Assembly: GCF_002288525.1 (NCBI RefSeq)
Contig: NZ_CP023067.1
Coordinates: 372,001 to 436,000, forward strand
DNA length: 64,000 bases
DNA from: Sinorhizobium sojae CCBAU 05684
GTDB taxonomy: Bacteria; Pseudomonadota; Alphaproteobacteria; Rhizobiales; Rhizobiaceae
Direction: 5' to 3'
This document shows, one piece after another, positions 55,848 to 63,971 of this stretch. Every line of letters starts with the position of its first letter. Position 1 is the stretch's first letter. The notes under the pieces are model-generated. The model made no database searches, was not told the DNA's origin, and saw only the letters and a program-made list of their open reading frames with translations. A program made the translations under genes and the position numbers.

Positions 55848-55887
55848 CCGATCCGTAAAGCTGCGATCAGCAATCCTGGCGACGGCC

Positions 55888-57612
55888 TCAATGGCTTTCG
55901 CGCTGCACTTCACTGCCGCTCTTGCCGACGAGGAAGTCGAGGTCGGCGCCTTTATCGGCCTGCAGAACCGTGTCGTAGTAGAGCTTGTAGTAGCCACGCT
56001 GCCACTTTTGCTCCGGCGGTTGCCATGCGGCCATGCGGCTCGCGAATTCCTCTTCGCTCACCAGCAGGTTCAACTCGCCGTTCATCGCGTCCAGGCGGAT
56101 ACGGTCGCCGGTTCTGACAATCGCTAGCGGGCCGCCGGCATTGGCTTCCGGGCTGACATGAAGAACCACGGTGCCGAAGGCAGTGCCCGACATGCGCGCG
56201 TCGGAAATGCGCACCATGTCGCGAACCCCTTTTTCGACCAGACGACGCGGGATCGGCATGTTGCCGACTTCCGCCATGCCGGGATAGCCCTTGGGGCCGC
56301 AGCCCTTCAGCACCAGGATCGTATCCTCGGTCACCGGTAGATCCGGGTCGTCGATCTTCGCCTTGAGCTCTTCGATCGTCTCGAAGACAAAGGCGGGGCC
56401 TTCATGCGAGAGCAGGTGCTCGCTTGCCGCCGAGGGCTTGATGACCGCACCGTTCGGGGCAAGATTGCCCTTCAGGACGCGGATGCCGGCCGCGGCGCGA
56501 AGCGGGTTGTCGAGCGGCCGGATGACGTCGTCATTGTAGACGTCCGCGCCCGCCCAGTATTTGCTGATCGGCAGCCCGAACACTGTCGGCGCATCGGCGT
56601 GCAACAGGTGCTGGATACGGTTCATCACCGCCGGCAGCCCGCCGGCATAGGCAAGATCCTCGATCAGATATTTGCCCGATGGCATGCAGTTGACGATGCA
56701 GGGCACCTGTCCGCCGACGCGGTCGAAATCGTCGAGACAGAGATCGACGCCGGCGCGTCCGGCAATGGCAAGCAGATGCACGACGGCATTCGTGGAACCG
56801 CCGACGGCGGCGTTGGCGACGATGCCGTTCTCGAAGTTCTTCTTCGTCAGGATCTTGGACAGCCTCAGATCCTCGTGAACCATCTCGACGATCCGCTTGC
56901 CGGTCATGTGCGCCAGCGCCATGCGGCGAGCGTCGACCGCCGGCAGGGCCGCGTTGGTCGGCAGCGACAGGCCCATGGCTTCCACGATAGAGGCCATCGT
57001 CGTCGCGGTGCCCATGGTCATGCAGACGCCGGGAGAGCGCGACATGCCGCTTTCCGCCGCCATGAATTCCTGCATGCTCATCTCGCCGGCGCGCACGGCT
57101 TCGGAGAATTTCCATACGTCGGTGCCCGAGCCGATGTCCTTGCCCTTCCATTTGCCGTTGAGCATCGGTCCGGACGAAACGACGATCGTGGGCAGGTCGA
57201 CGGACGCGGCCCCCATCAATTGCCCGGGCGTCGTCTTGTCGCAGCCGCCGAGCAGCACGACGCCGTCAATGCCGTGGGCGCGGATCGCCTCTTCGACATC
57301 CATTGCAAGAAGATTGCGGAAGAGCATGGCCGTCGGGCGCATCTGCGTTTCCCCGAGCGACGAAACGGGAAACTCCACCGGAAAGCCGCCGGCTTCCCAG
57401 ACGCCGCGCTTCACGCCTTCGGCGAGGATGCGCAAATGGCTGTTGCAGGGGGTGAGCTCGGACCAGGTGTTGCAGATGCCGATGATAGGGCGCCCGTCGA
57501 AGACGTGATCCGGGAAGCCCTGGTTCTTCATCCAGGACCGGTGAATGAAACCATCCTTGTGTGTCCCACCGTACCAATGGCGGCTTCTCAGTTCTTTCTT
57601 CTTTTCGCTCAT
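55888..57612 (-). CDS. IlvD/Edd-family sugar-acid dehydratase (probable galactonate dehydratase)
   Basis: 574 residues. Iron-sulfur ligands fit the sugar-acid dehydratase subgroup: Cys56 (SELTPCN), Cys124 (LLGGCDKTTPG) and Cys197 (SPGVCMTMGTA). The N-terminus RHWYGGTHKDGFIHRSW is typical of arabinonate/xylonate/galactonate dehydratases rather than the branched-chain IlvD. With DgoK and DgoA next door the likely substrate is D-galactonate, giving 2-keto-3-deoxygalactonate. L-arabinonate or D-fuconate are alternatives. It is last in the operon; AAAGGGAG precedes the ATG at 57612. The longer start (57648) adds 12 non-conserved residues. Confidence 0.9.
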   Translation of the reverse strand: MSEKKKELRSRHWYGGTHKDGFIHRSWMKNQGFPDHVFDGRPIIGICNTWSELTPCNSHLRILAEGVKRGVWEAGGFPVEFPVSSLGETQMRPTAMLFRNLLAMDVEEAIRAHGIDGVVLLGGCDKTTPGQLMGAASVDLPTIVVSSGPMLNGKWKGKDIGSGTDVWKFSEAVRAGEMSMQEFMAAESGMSRSPGVCMTMGTATTMASIVEAMGLSLPTNAALPAVDARRMALAHMTGKRIVEMVHEDLRLSKILTKKNFENGIVANAAVGGSTNAVVHLLAIAGRAGVDLCLDDFDRVGGQVPCIVNCMPSGKYLIEDLAYAGGLPAVMNRIQHLLHADAPTVFGLPISKYWAGADVYNDDVIRPLDNPLRAAAGIRVLKGNLAPNGAVIKPSAASEHLLSHEGPAFVFETIEELKAKIDDPDLPVTEDTILVLKGCGPKGYPGMAEVGNMPIPRRLVEKGVRDMVRISDARMSGTAFGTVVLHVSPEANAGGPLAIVRTGDRIRLDAMNGELNLLVSEEEFASRMAAWQPPEQKWQRGYYKLYYDTVLQADKGADLDFLVGKSGSEVQRESH

Positions 57613-57739
57613 CCGAGCACTCCCTTTCCATGAGCGATTCCATCGCATGCGTCAATTGTATGACTTTTTCTCGGTGCCGCGCCAGCTTTTGTTGATGGGC
57701 AGGGACGGGATGAGGTAAAAATTGCGAGCCGCGCTTCCT

Positions 57740-58624
57740 CTAGAGCAGGAAATCCGGCTCGAAGCGGCCCCTGACCGCGATCCCGAGCTCGAAGGTCTTG
57801 CCGGCATCGGGGTCGGCTGCTCGCGCGGCATCATCCATGTCCTGCCATGCAGAGGTCACGAGCAGCCGGTCGGCATTCGCGCCGATGAAGGCCGGGCAGC
57901 TCGGCTGCGTCGCCGGGGCCGCGTAGCGTGCGACCTTCTGGCCATCGGGCTTGTAGACCTCGACCGCGCCGGCACCCCAGCGGGCATTCCAGATCTGCCC
58001 GTCGGCATCGCAGATCGCGCCGTCGACGCCGCCCGGGGCCGTGCTCTCGTCCGAGAGAAGAACGGGGTCGCCCGTCGGAAGCGCCGTCGCCGGATCGATA
58101 TCGACGCGCATCAGATGATTGACGTCCGTGTCGGTGAAATAGGCGGTGGCGCCGTCCGGCGAAAAGCAGATTGCATTGGGGATGGTGACGTTGCTGAAGA
58201 GCTTCGTGATGCGGTTGCCGGCGACGTGGTAGATCGCGCCTGCGTGTTTCTCTGCCCGTTGCCCCATGGTGCCGATCCAGAGCGCACCGCAGGCATGGAC
58301 GCGGCCGTCATTCGACCGGTTGCCGGGTTTGTCCTCGAGGGTCGCGAACGGGCTGAGCTGGTAGTTCACCGTGTCGCGGATGAAGAGCCCCTGGTCCGAT
58401 GCGATCAGTTGCCGGGTCGGATCGATGGTTGCGAGCACGCTGCCGAGGAAGGGCAGGGGATGGATTGTCTTGTGTCCGCTTGCGAGATGCAGCTCGTGCA
58501 GTTCCTGACCCTTAATGTTGAACCACCAGGCCGTGTCGGTCCGCTGGTCATAGGTCGGACCCTCGCCGAGCTCTGATGTGAAGTCGCAGAGGATCTGGCC
58601 GGAAAAGGGAATGAGGTCGATCAT
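57740..58624 (-). CDS. SMP-30/gluconolactonase family lactonase
   Basis: 294 residues, a six-bladed beta-propeller of the SMP-30 family. Metal-site segments are LGEGPTYDQRTDTAWWFNI (Glu near 20), KPGNRSNDGRVHACGALWIG (Asn/Asp) and PNAICFSPDGATAYFTDTD near 150. It would open galactono- (or similar) lactone to the free acid in the cytosol, between dehydrogenase and dehydratase. It overlaps dgoA by four bases (ATGA). 127 bases separate it from the dehydratase. Confidence 0.9.
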   Translation of the reverse strand: MIDLIPFSGQILCDFTSELGEGPTYDQRTDTAWWFNIKGQELHELHLASGHKTIHPLPFLGSVLATIDPTRQLIASDQGLFIRDTVNYQLSPFATLEDKPGNRSNDGRVHACGALWIGTMGQRAEKHAGAIYHVAGNRITKLFSNVTIPNAICFSPDGATAYFTDTDVNHLMRVDIDPATALPTGDPVLLSDESTAPGGVDGAICDADGQIWNARWGAGAVEVYKPDGQKVARYAAPATQPSCPAFIGANADRLLVTSAWQDMDDAARAADPDAGKTFELGIAVRGRFEPDFLL

Positions 58625-59259
58625 CGCTCGCCTCCATAGACGGTATCGTACGTTGCGAGCGTGGCGGCTGCGCGCTGCCTGACCTCTGCAGCGCTCATGC
58701 CCGGCTTGTAAAGGCTCGAGCCGAGGCCGAAACTGCGGATGCCGACCTTCGCATATTCGGCGAAGTTCGCTTCCGAAACGCCGCCGACAGCGGCGATCTC
58801 GATATCCTTCGGCAGCACGGCGCGGATCGCCTGAATGCCCGCGGGGCCGAGCACGCTGGCCGGAAAGAATTTCAGCCCGCTCGCGCCCGCACTTGCCGCT
58901 GCCAATGCTTCGGTCGGCGTGAAGACGCCGGGCATCGTCACCATGCCCCTGGCCGCGGCGAGCCGTATGACCGCCGGCTCGACATTGGGACTGACCATCA
59001 GCCGACCGCCGACGTCGGCAAGCTGGTCCACCTGCGCGGTTGTCAACACCGTGCCCGCGCCGATCAGGCAGCCGGCCGGCGCCATCTTGACCGCCGTTTC
59101 GATGGAGCGGAACGGGTCGGGCGAGTTGAGCGGAATTTCGATTGCCGTGATGCCCGTTTCGACGAGGGCGCCGACCACGCTCTCCGTCTCTTCGGGCTTC
59201 AAGCCGCGCAGGATGGCGACCAGCGGATATTTCATCGGGGGCAAGGGAATGCGTTCCAT
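58621..59259 (-). CDS. dgoA: 2-dehydro-3-deoxy-6-phosphogalactonate aldolase
   Basis: 212 residues of the KDPG/KDPGal aldolase family. VAILRGLKPEETESVVGALV is typical of DgoA; the Schiff-base Lys lies in GASGLKFFPASVLGP near 128. GAGTVLTTAQVDQLADVGG and IAAVGGVSEANFAEY complete the barrel. It splits 2-keto-3-deoxy-6-phosphogalactonate into pyruvate and glyceraldehyde-3-phosphate, the last step of the pathway. GGAAAG precedes the ATG at 59259. It sits 13 bases after dgoK and overlaps the lactonase gene. Confidence 0.94.
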   Translation of the reverse strand: MERIPLPPMKYPLVAILRGLKPEETESVVGALVETGITAIEIPLNSPDPFRSIETAVKMAPAGCLIGAGTVLTTAQVDQLADVGGRLMVSPNVEPAVIRLAAARGMVTMPGVFTPTEALAAASAGASGLKFFPASVLGPAGIQAIRAVLPKDIEIAAVGGVSEANFAEYAKVGIRSFGLGSSLYKPGMSAAEVRQRAAATLATYDTVYGGER

Positions 59260-59272
59260 ATTCGTCTTTCCG

Positions 59273-60193
59273 TCAGAGAGGCCAAATCAACCGGGCGGCC
59301 GCCGAAAGCCCTTGCCGAACAGCCTCGTCAGCATCCACGAGGCGGGGCGCAAAACCCTGGCTCTCCAGCGCTGAACGATACAGCGCGCCGAGCCCGCCGG
59401 AGCCCACAAGGCAGATGCCGTCCACGGAACCGGCCGTCGCAAGCGCACCGGAAATCTCGAGGCCGATCAGCATGCCCGACAGCCGCGCCCTTGCGTCGGC
59501 GGCGCTCAGACCGTAGAGCAACTGGCCCGCCCGGACGGAAAAGAGCAGGTTCGTGGCTAATGCCGGCTTCTCCCGCGCCTGCGCCACCGCATCGGCAAAG
59601 GCTGGGTTGTCGCCGGCCACGGCATCTGCGTCCGCCACGGCATGGCTCAGAATTGTGTGGCGCGAGATGACGTCGAACAGCTCGCCGGTCATGAAGGTGG
59701 AAAAACCCTCGACCGTTTCGCCGGAGAGCCGGACCCACTTGCTGTGGGTACCCGGCATGCAGACGAGATGGCGGCCGCCACCGAGACCGTCCGCTGCGCC
59801 GAGGAGCTGTGTTTCCTCTCCGCGCATGACATCCGGCTGCCGCTCGTCACGCTGGGCGAGGCCGGGAAGGATGCGTATGTCACGATCGACGTCCGGAACG
59901 GCGATCGCCTTGCCGGGGATGGCCGCAAGCTTTGCCGGCGTTTCCAGATAGCCGGCTTCCTGCCAGCCCTGGCGGGCACCGGCCATGCCGCAGATGATGA
60001 TCGGCAGATGGTCGGGCGCCTCTACGGCGGCAAGATGAGCATCGAGAACCCGCTGGAAACCGGTTTTTGCCGCGGTCGCCATGCCTTCCCCGCTTCGGCG
60101 CTCGGCAAGGACGCTGCCATCCTGGCCGATGATCCAGAGCCGAAAACTCGACGTTCCCCAATCCACCGCGGCGTAATAGCCTCGCCTCGTCAA
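59273..60193 (-). CDS. dgoK: 2-dehydro-3-deoxygalactonokinase
   Basis: 306 residues. DgoK phosphorylates 2-keto-3-deoxygalactonate with ATP. The N-terminus YYAAVDWGTSSFRLWI matches the family opening. CGMAGARQGWQEAGYL and LVCMPGTHSKWVRL (near 165) are further signatures. I choose a TTG start at 60193 (in TTTTGACG): GGAGG lies seven bases upstream, homologues begin at that point, and no closer ATG exists. The start overlaps the SDR stop codon, indicating coupling. A longer in-frame ATG extension would lie within the SDR gene in the wrong frame. Confidence 0.9.
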   Translation of the reverse strand: MTRRGYYAAVDWGTSSFRLWIIGQDGSVLAERRSGEGMATAAKTGFQRVLDAHLAAVEAPDHLPIIICGMAGARQGWQEAGYLETPAKLAAIPGKAIAVPDVDRDIRILPGLAQRDERQPDVMRGEETQLLGAADGLGGGRHLVCMPGTHSKWVRLSGETVEGFSTFMTGELFDVISRHTILSHAVADADAVAGDNPAFADAVAQAREKPALATNLLFSVRAGQLLYGLSAADARARLSGMLIGLEISGALATAGSVDGICLVGSGGLGALYRSALESQGFAPRLVDADEAVRQGLSAAARLIWPL

Positions 60194-60960
60194 AACACGC
60201 CTCCATCGATAATCATGGCCTGCGCCGTCATCGCCGCGGAACAGTCGGATGCCAGGAAGAGGCAGGGGCCGACGAGGTCCTCGGCGGTCAGCATGCGCTT
60301 CAGGCATTGCCGCTCCTGCATCCGCGCGATCGCCGCATCGTCGAGCCAGAGCCGTTTCTGCCGTTCCGTGACGATCATGCCGGGCAGAACGGCATTGACG
60401 CGAATCTTGTCCGGACCGAGCCTGCCCGCAAGCGATTTCGTGAGCCCGATGATTCCCGCCTTCGCCGTTGCATAAGCCGGAATCTCAGGCATGTTCAGCA
60501 TGAAGGCGATCGACGAGAAGTTAATGATCGATCCGCCGCCCTGGCGTCGCATGTGGGGCGCCACCGCCTGGCTCGCGAAGAAGAGATGGTTGAGGTTGAC
60601 GGACAGGCTTTCGTCCCAGCTGGCCCCGGTGACATCGTCGAGCGCCTGGCGGTCGTCGCGCGCGGCGTTGTTGACGAGCACGCGAATCGGGCCGACGGCG
60701 GCGGCAGCGGCGGCGACTGCCCTCCTGATCGCCTCTACGTCGCGCAGGTCGGCGGCGATGTATTCGGGCCGTTTCCCCGTTTCGGCGGCGAGCTTGTCGC
60801 AAAGCGCGCGGCTCTCTTCTTCGGCGATATCGATGAAAGCGACACGCGCACCCTGGCGCAGGAAAGCTTCCACAAGCGCGGCACCGATGCCGGACCCGCC
60901 GCCGGTGACCAGCACGCCACAATCGTACAGGTCGGGAAACTGGCTGCTCGGCAAGCTCAT
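60190..60960 (-). CDS. Short-chain dehydrogenase, probable D-galactose 1-dehydrogenase
   Basis: 256 residues. Cofactor motif VLVTGGGSGIGAALVEAFL (near 17) and VNNAARDD are present, with catalytic Ser-Tyr-Lys in IINFSSIAFMLNMPEIPAYA and TAKAGIIGL. The end TAQAMIIDGGVF is typical. The first step of the oxidative galactose route is oxidation of galactose to galactonolactone, and an SDR at the head of this operon fits, but sugar specificity is inferred. It is the promoter-proximal gene and lies divergent from the IclR regulator with 130 bases between. Confidence 0.9.
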   Translation of the reverse strand: MSLPSSQFPDLYDCGVLVTGGGSGIGAALVEAFLRQGARVAFIDIAEEESRALCDKLAAETGKRPEYIAADLRDVEAIRRAVAAAAAAVGPIRVLVNNAARDDRQALDDVTGASWDESLSVNLNHLFFASQAVAPHMRRQGGGSIINFSSIAFMLNMPEIPAYATAKAGIIGLTKSLAGRLGPDKIRVNAVLPGMIVTERQKRLWLDDAAIARMQERQCLKRMLTAEDLVGPCLFLASDCSAAMTAQAMIIDGGVF

Positions 60961-60997
60961 GGGGTAGGGTCTCCCTGGTGCCGCATCGGCGGCTATT

Positions 60998-61033
60998 GTT
61001 CCGCTATGTGGAACGATGTGTTATTTTCTGGAA
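60998..61033. promoter_or_regulatory. Paired palindromes, probable IclR operators
   Basis: GTTCC, seven bases, GGAAC (60998-61014), then TTCTGGAA (61026-61033), with centres about 24 bases apart. They lie between the divergent SDR and IclR starts. IclR-family operators are often pseudo-palindromes of GGAA/TTCC type. The pairing suggests two bound dimers controlling both directions. Confidence 0.5.
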
Positions 61034-61090
61034 TTATCGCGCCAGTGGCTTTATCCTGTCAAGGTGACGCGGTGGCGGAAAGCGGTCGGA

Positions 61091-61903
61091 ATGGAGCGGA
61101 GCAAACTGGAAAATCCGGAGAAAGAAGCGGCCGTGACCGGTACGCTCGGCAAGGCCCTGGCGGTGCTCGAGGTCGTGGCGATGGCCGATGGTCCGCAACG
61201 CTTCACGGACATCCTTCAATCGGTGCACCAGCCGCGCGGGACATTGCACCGGCTGCTTGGCCACTTGGTCGACGAGGGACTGCTGGTGCAGCGGCGTGAC
61301 CTGTCCTACGAGCCCGGGCTTCGCCTGCTGAAGCTTGCCTATCGGTCCTGGTCCGGCAATCGCTTCCGCGACATCGCAGAACCCTATCTCCTGCGCCTGC
61401 ACGAGCTGACCGGCGAGACGGTTCATCTCGGAGTGTTGCAGGACACGGAGATCATCTATGTCGACAAGGTCGAAAGCCGACAGGCGGTGCGCATGAGCTC
61501 GCAGATCGGCAAGGCCTCGCCGGCCTATTGTACCGGCGTCGGTAAGGCGGCGCTTTCCTCGCTCCCGCCGGACGAACTGAGGCGAATCACGGCGCGGATG
61601 GAATTCCGTCCGTTTACTGCGCGCACCCATCGCTCGGTCGCCGCCTTGCTTGTCGAAATCGACGAGATTCGCCGTGACGGCCATGCATTCGACTGCGAGG
61701 AACACGAGGCGGAGATCTGCTGCGTGGCCGCGCCGATCGCCGTACCGGAGCATGAACTTATTGCAGGTATTTCTGTAACCGGTCCCGCCTACCGCGTCAG
61801 CATGGCGCAATTGGCAATCTGGGCGAAGGACGTGCGCAAAGCCGCGGCAGAGATCGAGGAGGAGGTCAGGATTCGGCTCGGCCCCGGCCGCGGTGAACGA
61901 TGA
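61091..61903 (+). CDS. IclR-family transcriptional regulator
   Basis: 270 residues. The winged helix lies at about 20-80 (ALAVLEVVAMADGPQRFTDI; QPRGTLHRLLGHLVDEGLLV). The effector domain spans about 95-260 (HLGVLQDTEIIYVDKVESR; GVGKAALSSLPPDEL; GISVTGPAYRV). It is the divergent regulator of the galactonate operon, and probably binds a pathway sugar acid. Start choice is uncertain: ATG at 61091 or a GTG at 61208 after GGAGAAAG. The longer frame beginning at 61016 would overlap the operator palindromes. Confidence 0.9.
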   Translation: MERSKLENPEKEAAVTGTLGKALAVLEVVAMADGPQRFTDILQSVHQPRGTLHRLLGHLVDEGLLVQRRDLSYEPGLRLLKLAYRSWSGNRFRDIAEPYLLRLHELTGETVHLGVLQDTEIIYVDKVESRQAVRMSSQIGKASPAYCTGVGKAALSSLPPDELRRITARMEFRPFTARTHRSVAALLVEIDEIRRDGHAFDCEEHEAEICCVAAPIAVPEHELIAGISVTGPAYRVSMAQLAIWAKDVRKAAAEIEEEVRIRLGPGRGER

Positions 61904-62249
61904 GCAGGTTCCGCAAAGTGTCCCACGGCTTTGCGGTCAGCAACAGCGGCAAGCCAATTGAAATCGAGCGAGACATCGTGGGTTGCCCAGCGAAAGTCTG
62001 CCTGGCGGATCGCTTTACGGTAAATTAGAAGTTTCGACTGGACGAGGCGGCCGTGGATCGTTAGCTTCCGGTCGTCAGGCTACCGCTACGAGTGGTTGTG
62101 CCATCGAACAGGCGCGGTTCGCAGCACCACACGTCCTGGTGCTTAACGGCTGCGATGACTGCGGGCGGCGGGCAGAGGTTCTGACAGGTCATGATGGCGA
62201 AGGCAATCAGCACGCAATGCGACGTGCAGGTGCGGGAGGCGAGCGGAAG
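61904..62249. other. Gene-free gap before the LuxR pair
   Basis: A 346-base gap. A frame open from 61983 is continuous with the LuxR gene but has no coding character and no ribosome-binding site before 62250. I see no repeat, terminator with a T run or clear promoter. A lux-box-like inverted repeat was sought by eye and not found. Confidence 0.5.
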
Positions 62250-62990
62250 ATGATTGATTTCAGCGCTGACATTTCCTCACTAATGCTCCCGAATGGCCGT
62301 TCCGTGGCCGGATCGCTCGACAGCGAAGATGAAGTCAAGCGCGTTCTCGACCAGATATCTGATGCCTACGGCTTCCGCGGCTTTACGGTGCTGGCCGTTC
62401 CGGATTCCGGATGCCACAGCCTTGCCGCGCAGGCGCCGCTGACGACGTGGCCCTCGGAGTTTTTCCGGCGCTATGACGGCGCTCGTCTGATGGATGGTAG
62501 TCCGGTCATTCAAAAGCTGCGGCGCAGCACGATTCCCTTCACCTACGATGCGCATCAGCTGGCGCGCAGACGGCTGGACGGCAAAGGCGATGCCGCTGTC
62601 AGCGTGTTCGAGGAGGCCAACATGCCGCGCGGTGTCTACCTGCCCGTCCATGATCCCGCCGGACATCGTGGCGCCATCGCCTTCGGCGGTGACAGGCCGG
62701 TCGTCTCCAACGATGAGCTGCAGGCCCTCAACCTGTGGGCCGGGTTTCTTTATGGCCGCTGGGCCGAGGTCAGTAGTCGCGACAGGCGGGGCGCGGCTAG
62801 CCTTTCCCGGCGCGAGATCGAATGCCTGCGCTGGGCCGCTGCCGGCAAGACGACGGTCGAGATGGCCCGCATCATGGCGCTGTCCGAGTATACGGTGAAC
62901 CACTACCTGAACCGTGCGACTCGCAAATTGGACTCTGTCAATCGTGTCCAGACCGTCGCCAAGGCAATGCGTGCGGGCCTGATCAACTAG
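62250..62990 (+). CDS. LuxR-type regulator, first of tandem pair
   Basis: 246 residues. An N-terminal autoinducer-binding-like domain (about 20-165; VKRVLDQISDAYGFRGFTVL) precedes a C-terminal LuxR/GerE helix-turn-helix (about 180-245; LSRREIECLRWAAAGKTTVE; EYTVNHYLNRATRKLDSVNR). The signal-pocket region has TTWPSEFFRRYDGARLMDG with SPVIQ, keeping some but not all AHL-contact residues. No acyl-homoserine lactone synthase is in the window, so it is a LuxR solo. GGGAGGCGAGCGGAAG precedes the ATG. A close paralogue follows at 63216. Confidence 0.9.
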   Translation: MIDFSADISSLMLPNGRSVAGSLDSEDEVKRVLDQISDAYGFRGFTVLAVPDSGCHSLAAQAPLTTWPSEFFRRYDGARLMDGSPVIQKLRRSTIPFTYDAHQLARRRLDGKGDAAVSVFEEANMPRGVYLPVHDPAGHRGAIAFGGDRPVVSNDELQALNLWAGFLYGRWAEVSSRDRRGAASLSRREIECLRWAAAGKTTVEMARIMALSEYTVNHYLNRATRKLDSVNRVQTVAKAMRAGLIN

Positions 62991-63215
62991 ACTCAGGAAC
63001 CGTTGGATTCGCCACGCGAGTGGAAAAATTGACGGGTCCCGAGCTTGGCCAAGCCGCCGTCTCGGTGCGCTCCCCTAGAAAAAGGGGGATGCTTTGGCCG
63101 TAAGCGCGAAATACACAGCCTTTTGCGAGGGAGAGGCGATGATTGTCGATCAGCGGTTGGCAATGGTCGCGGGCTCGGGCTATTTGAAAATTGATGATTG
63201 TCATGGAACGCGCGA

Positions 63216-63971
63216 ATGCAAGATACGATGACGACCGGGATGCATGACGTCGATCTCCCCCGGGGCGGTGATTTCGCGCCCGAAATCGCAGGGCTTGAGA
63301 CCCAGTTCGATATCATCCGCTATATGCGGCGGATCACGCAGATCTTCGGCTTCAGGACATTCCTCATTTGCTCGATTCCCGCCATCGATGTGGAGCGGCT
63401 CTCCACTGCCACGGTGATCTCCAATATGCCGGCCGAACTGCTCAACAAGTATGACAGCCTGTCGACGCTGCGCTTCAGCACGGGCGTGCGACGTTTGCGG
63501 GAGACAACGATGCCGTTCGAGATCACACTCAAGGAGTGGGAGCAGGAGGGCGGCAAGCCGGCATCGGCCGCAGATTACATTGCCATGCTGCGTGAGAATG
63601 GCATCTTTCAGGCGAATTATTTTCCCGTGCACGACGCCGAGGGCGGTCGCGGCGCGGTCATTTTTATGGGGCCGGAAGTGGATTTGCCGATGACGGCGGC
63701 GATGGAGCTGCAGATGATCGCAATCCACGTCTACAATCGCCTGGCCGAAATCGGTTCTGTCTGGAAAAGCGCCAATACGGCGCTCTCCGAGCGGGAAATT
63801 CAATGCCTGAGCTGGACGGCGGCCGGCAAGACGAGCGCGGAAATCGCCGGCATACTCGGCCTCTCGGAGCACACCGTCAATCACTACCTCAATCACGTCA
63901 CCAAGAAGCTCGACGCCGTGAACCGCACGCAGGCGGTCGTCAAGGCGATGAAGAAGGGCTACATCAGCTGA
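63216..63971 (+). CDS. LuxR-type regulator, second of tandem pair
   Basis: 251 residues, a paralogue of the preceding gene. The ligand domain (about 20-170; DIIRYMRRITQIFGFRTFLI) has lost the usual AHL-binding Asp-Pro pair: the matching stretch reads LSTLRFSTGVRRLRETTMPF. The DNA-binding domain (about 188-250) keeps LSEREIQCLSWTAAGKTSAE and EHTVNHYLNHVTKKLDAVNR. It may respond to another ligand or act without one. The start is probably ATG 63216 (GGAAC upstream); 63228 and a TTG at 63198 are alternatives. A GCCGGC/GCC hairpin begins just past the stop at the window edge. Confidence 0.88.
   Translation: MQDTMTTGMHDVDLPRGGDFAPEIAGLETQFDIIRYMRRITQIFGFRTFLICSIPAIDVERLSTATVISNMPAELLNKYDSLSTLRFSTGVRRLRETTMPFEITLKEWEQEGGKPASAADYIAMLRENGIFQANYFPVHDAEGGRGAVIFMGPEVDLPMTAAMELQMIAIHVYNRLAEIGSVWKSANTALSEREIQCLSWTAAGKTSAEIAGILGLSEHTVNHYLNHVTKKLDAVNRTQAVVKAMKKGYIS

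Larger units (their letters stand above)
55512..55887. other. Gene-free gap with promoter and terminator
   Basis: A 376-base gap. It holds the stress promoter of the PRC-barrel gene (55595-55619) and the terminator of the galactonate operon (55818-55847). The plus-strand frame at 55649-55858 has no ribosome-binding site and is treated as chance. Confidence 0.6.

Noticed and set aside
63000..63215. Possible lux box between the two LuxR genes
   Set aside because: Inverted repeats of the lux or tra box type were looked for by eye; none convincing was found.
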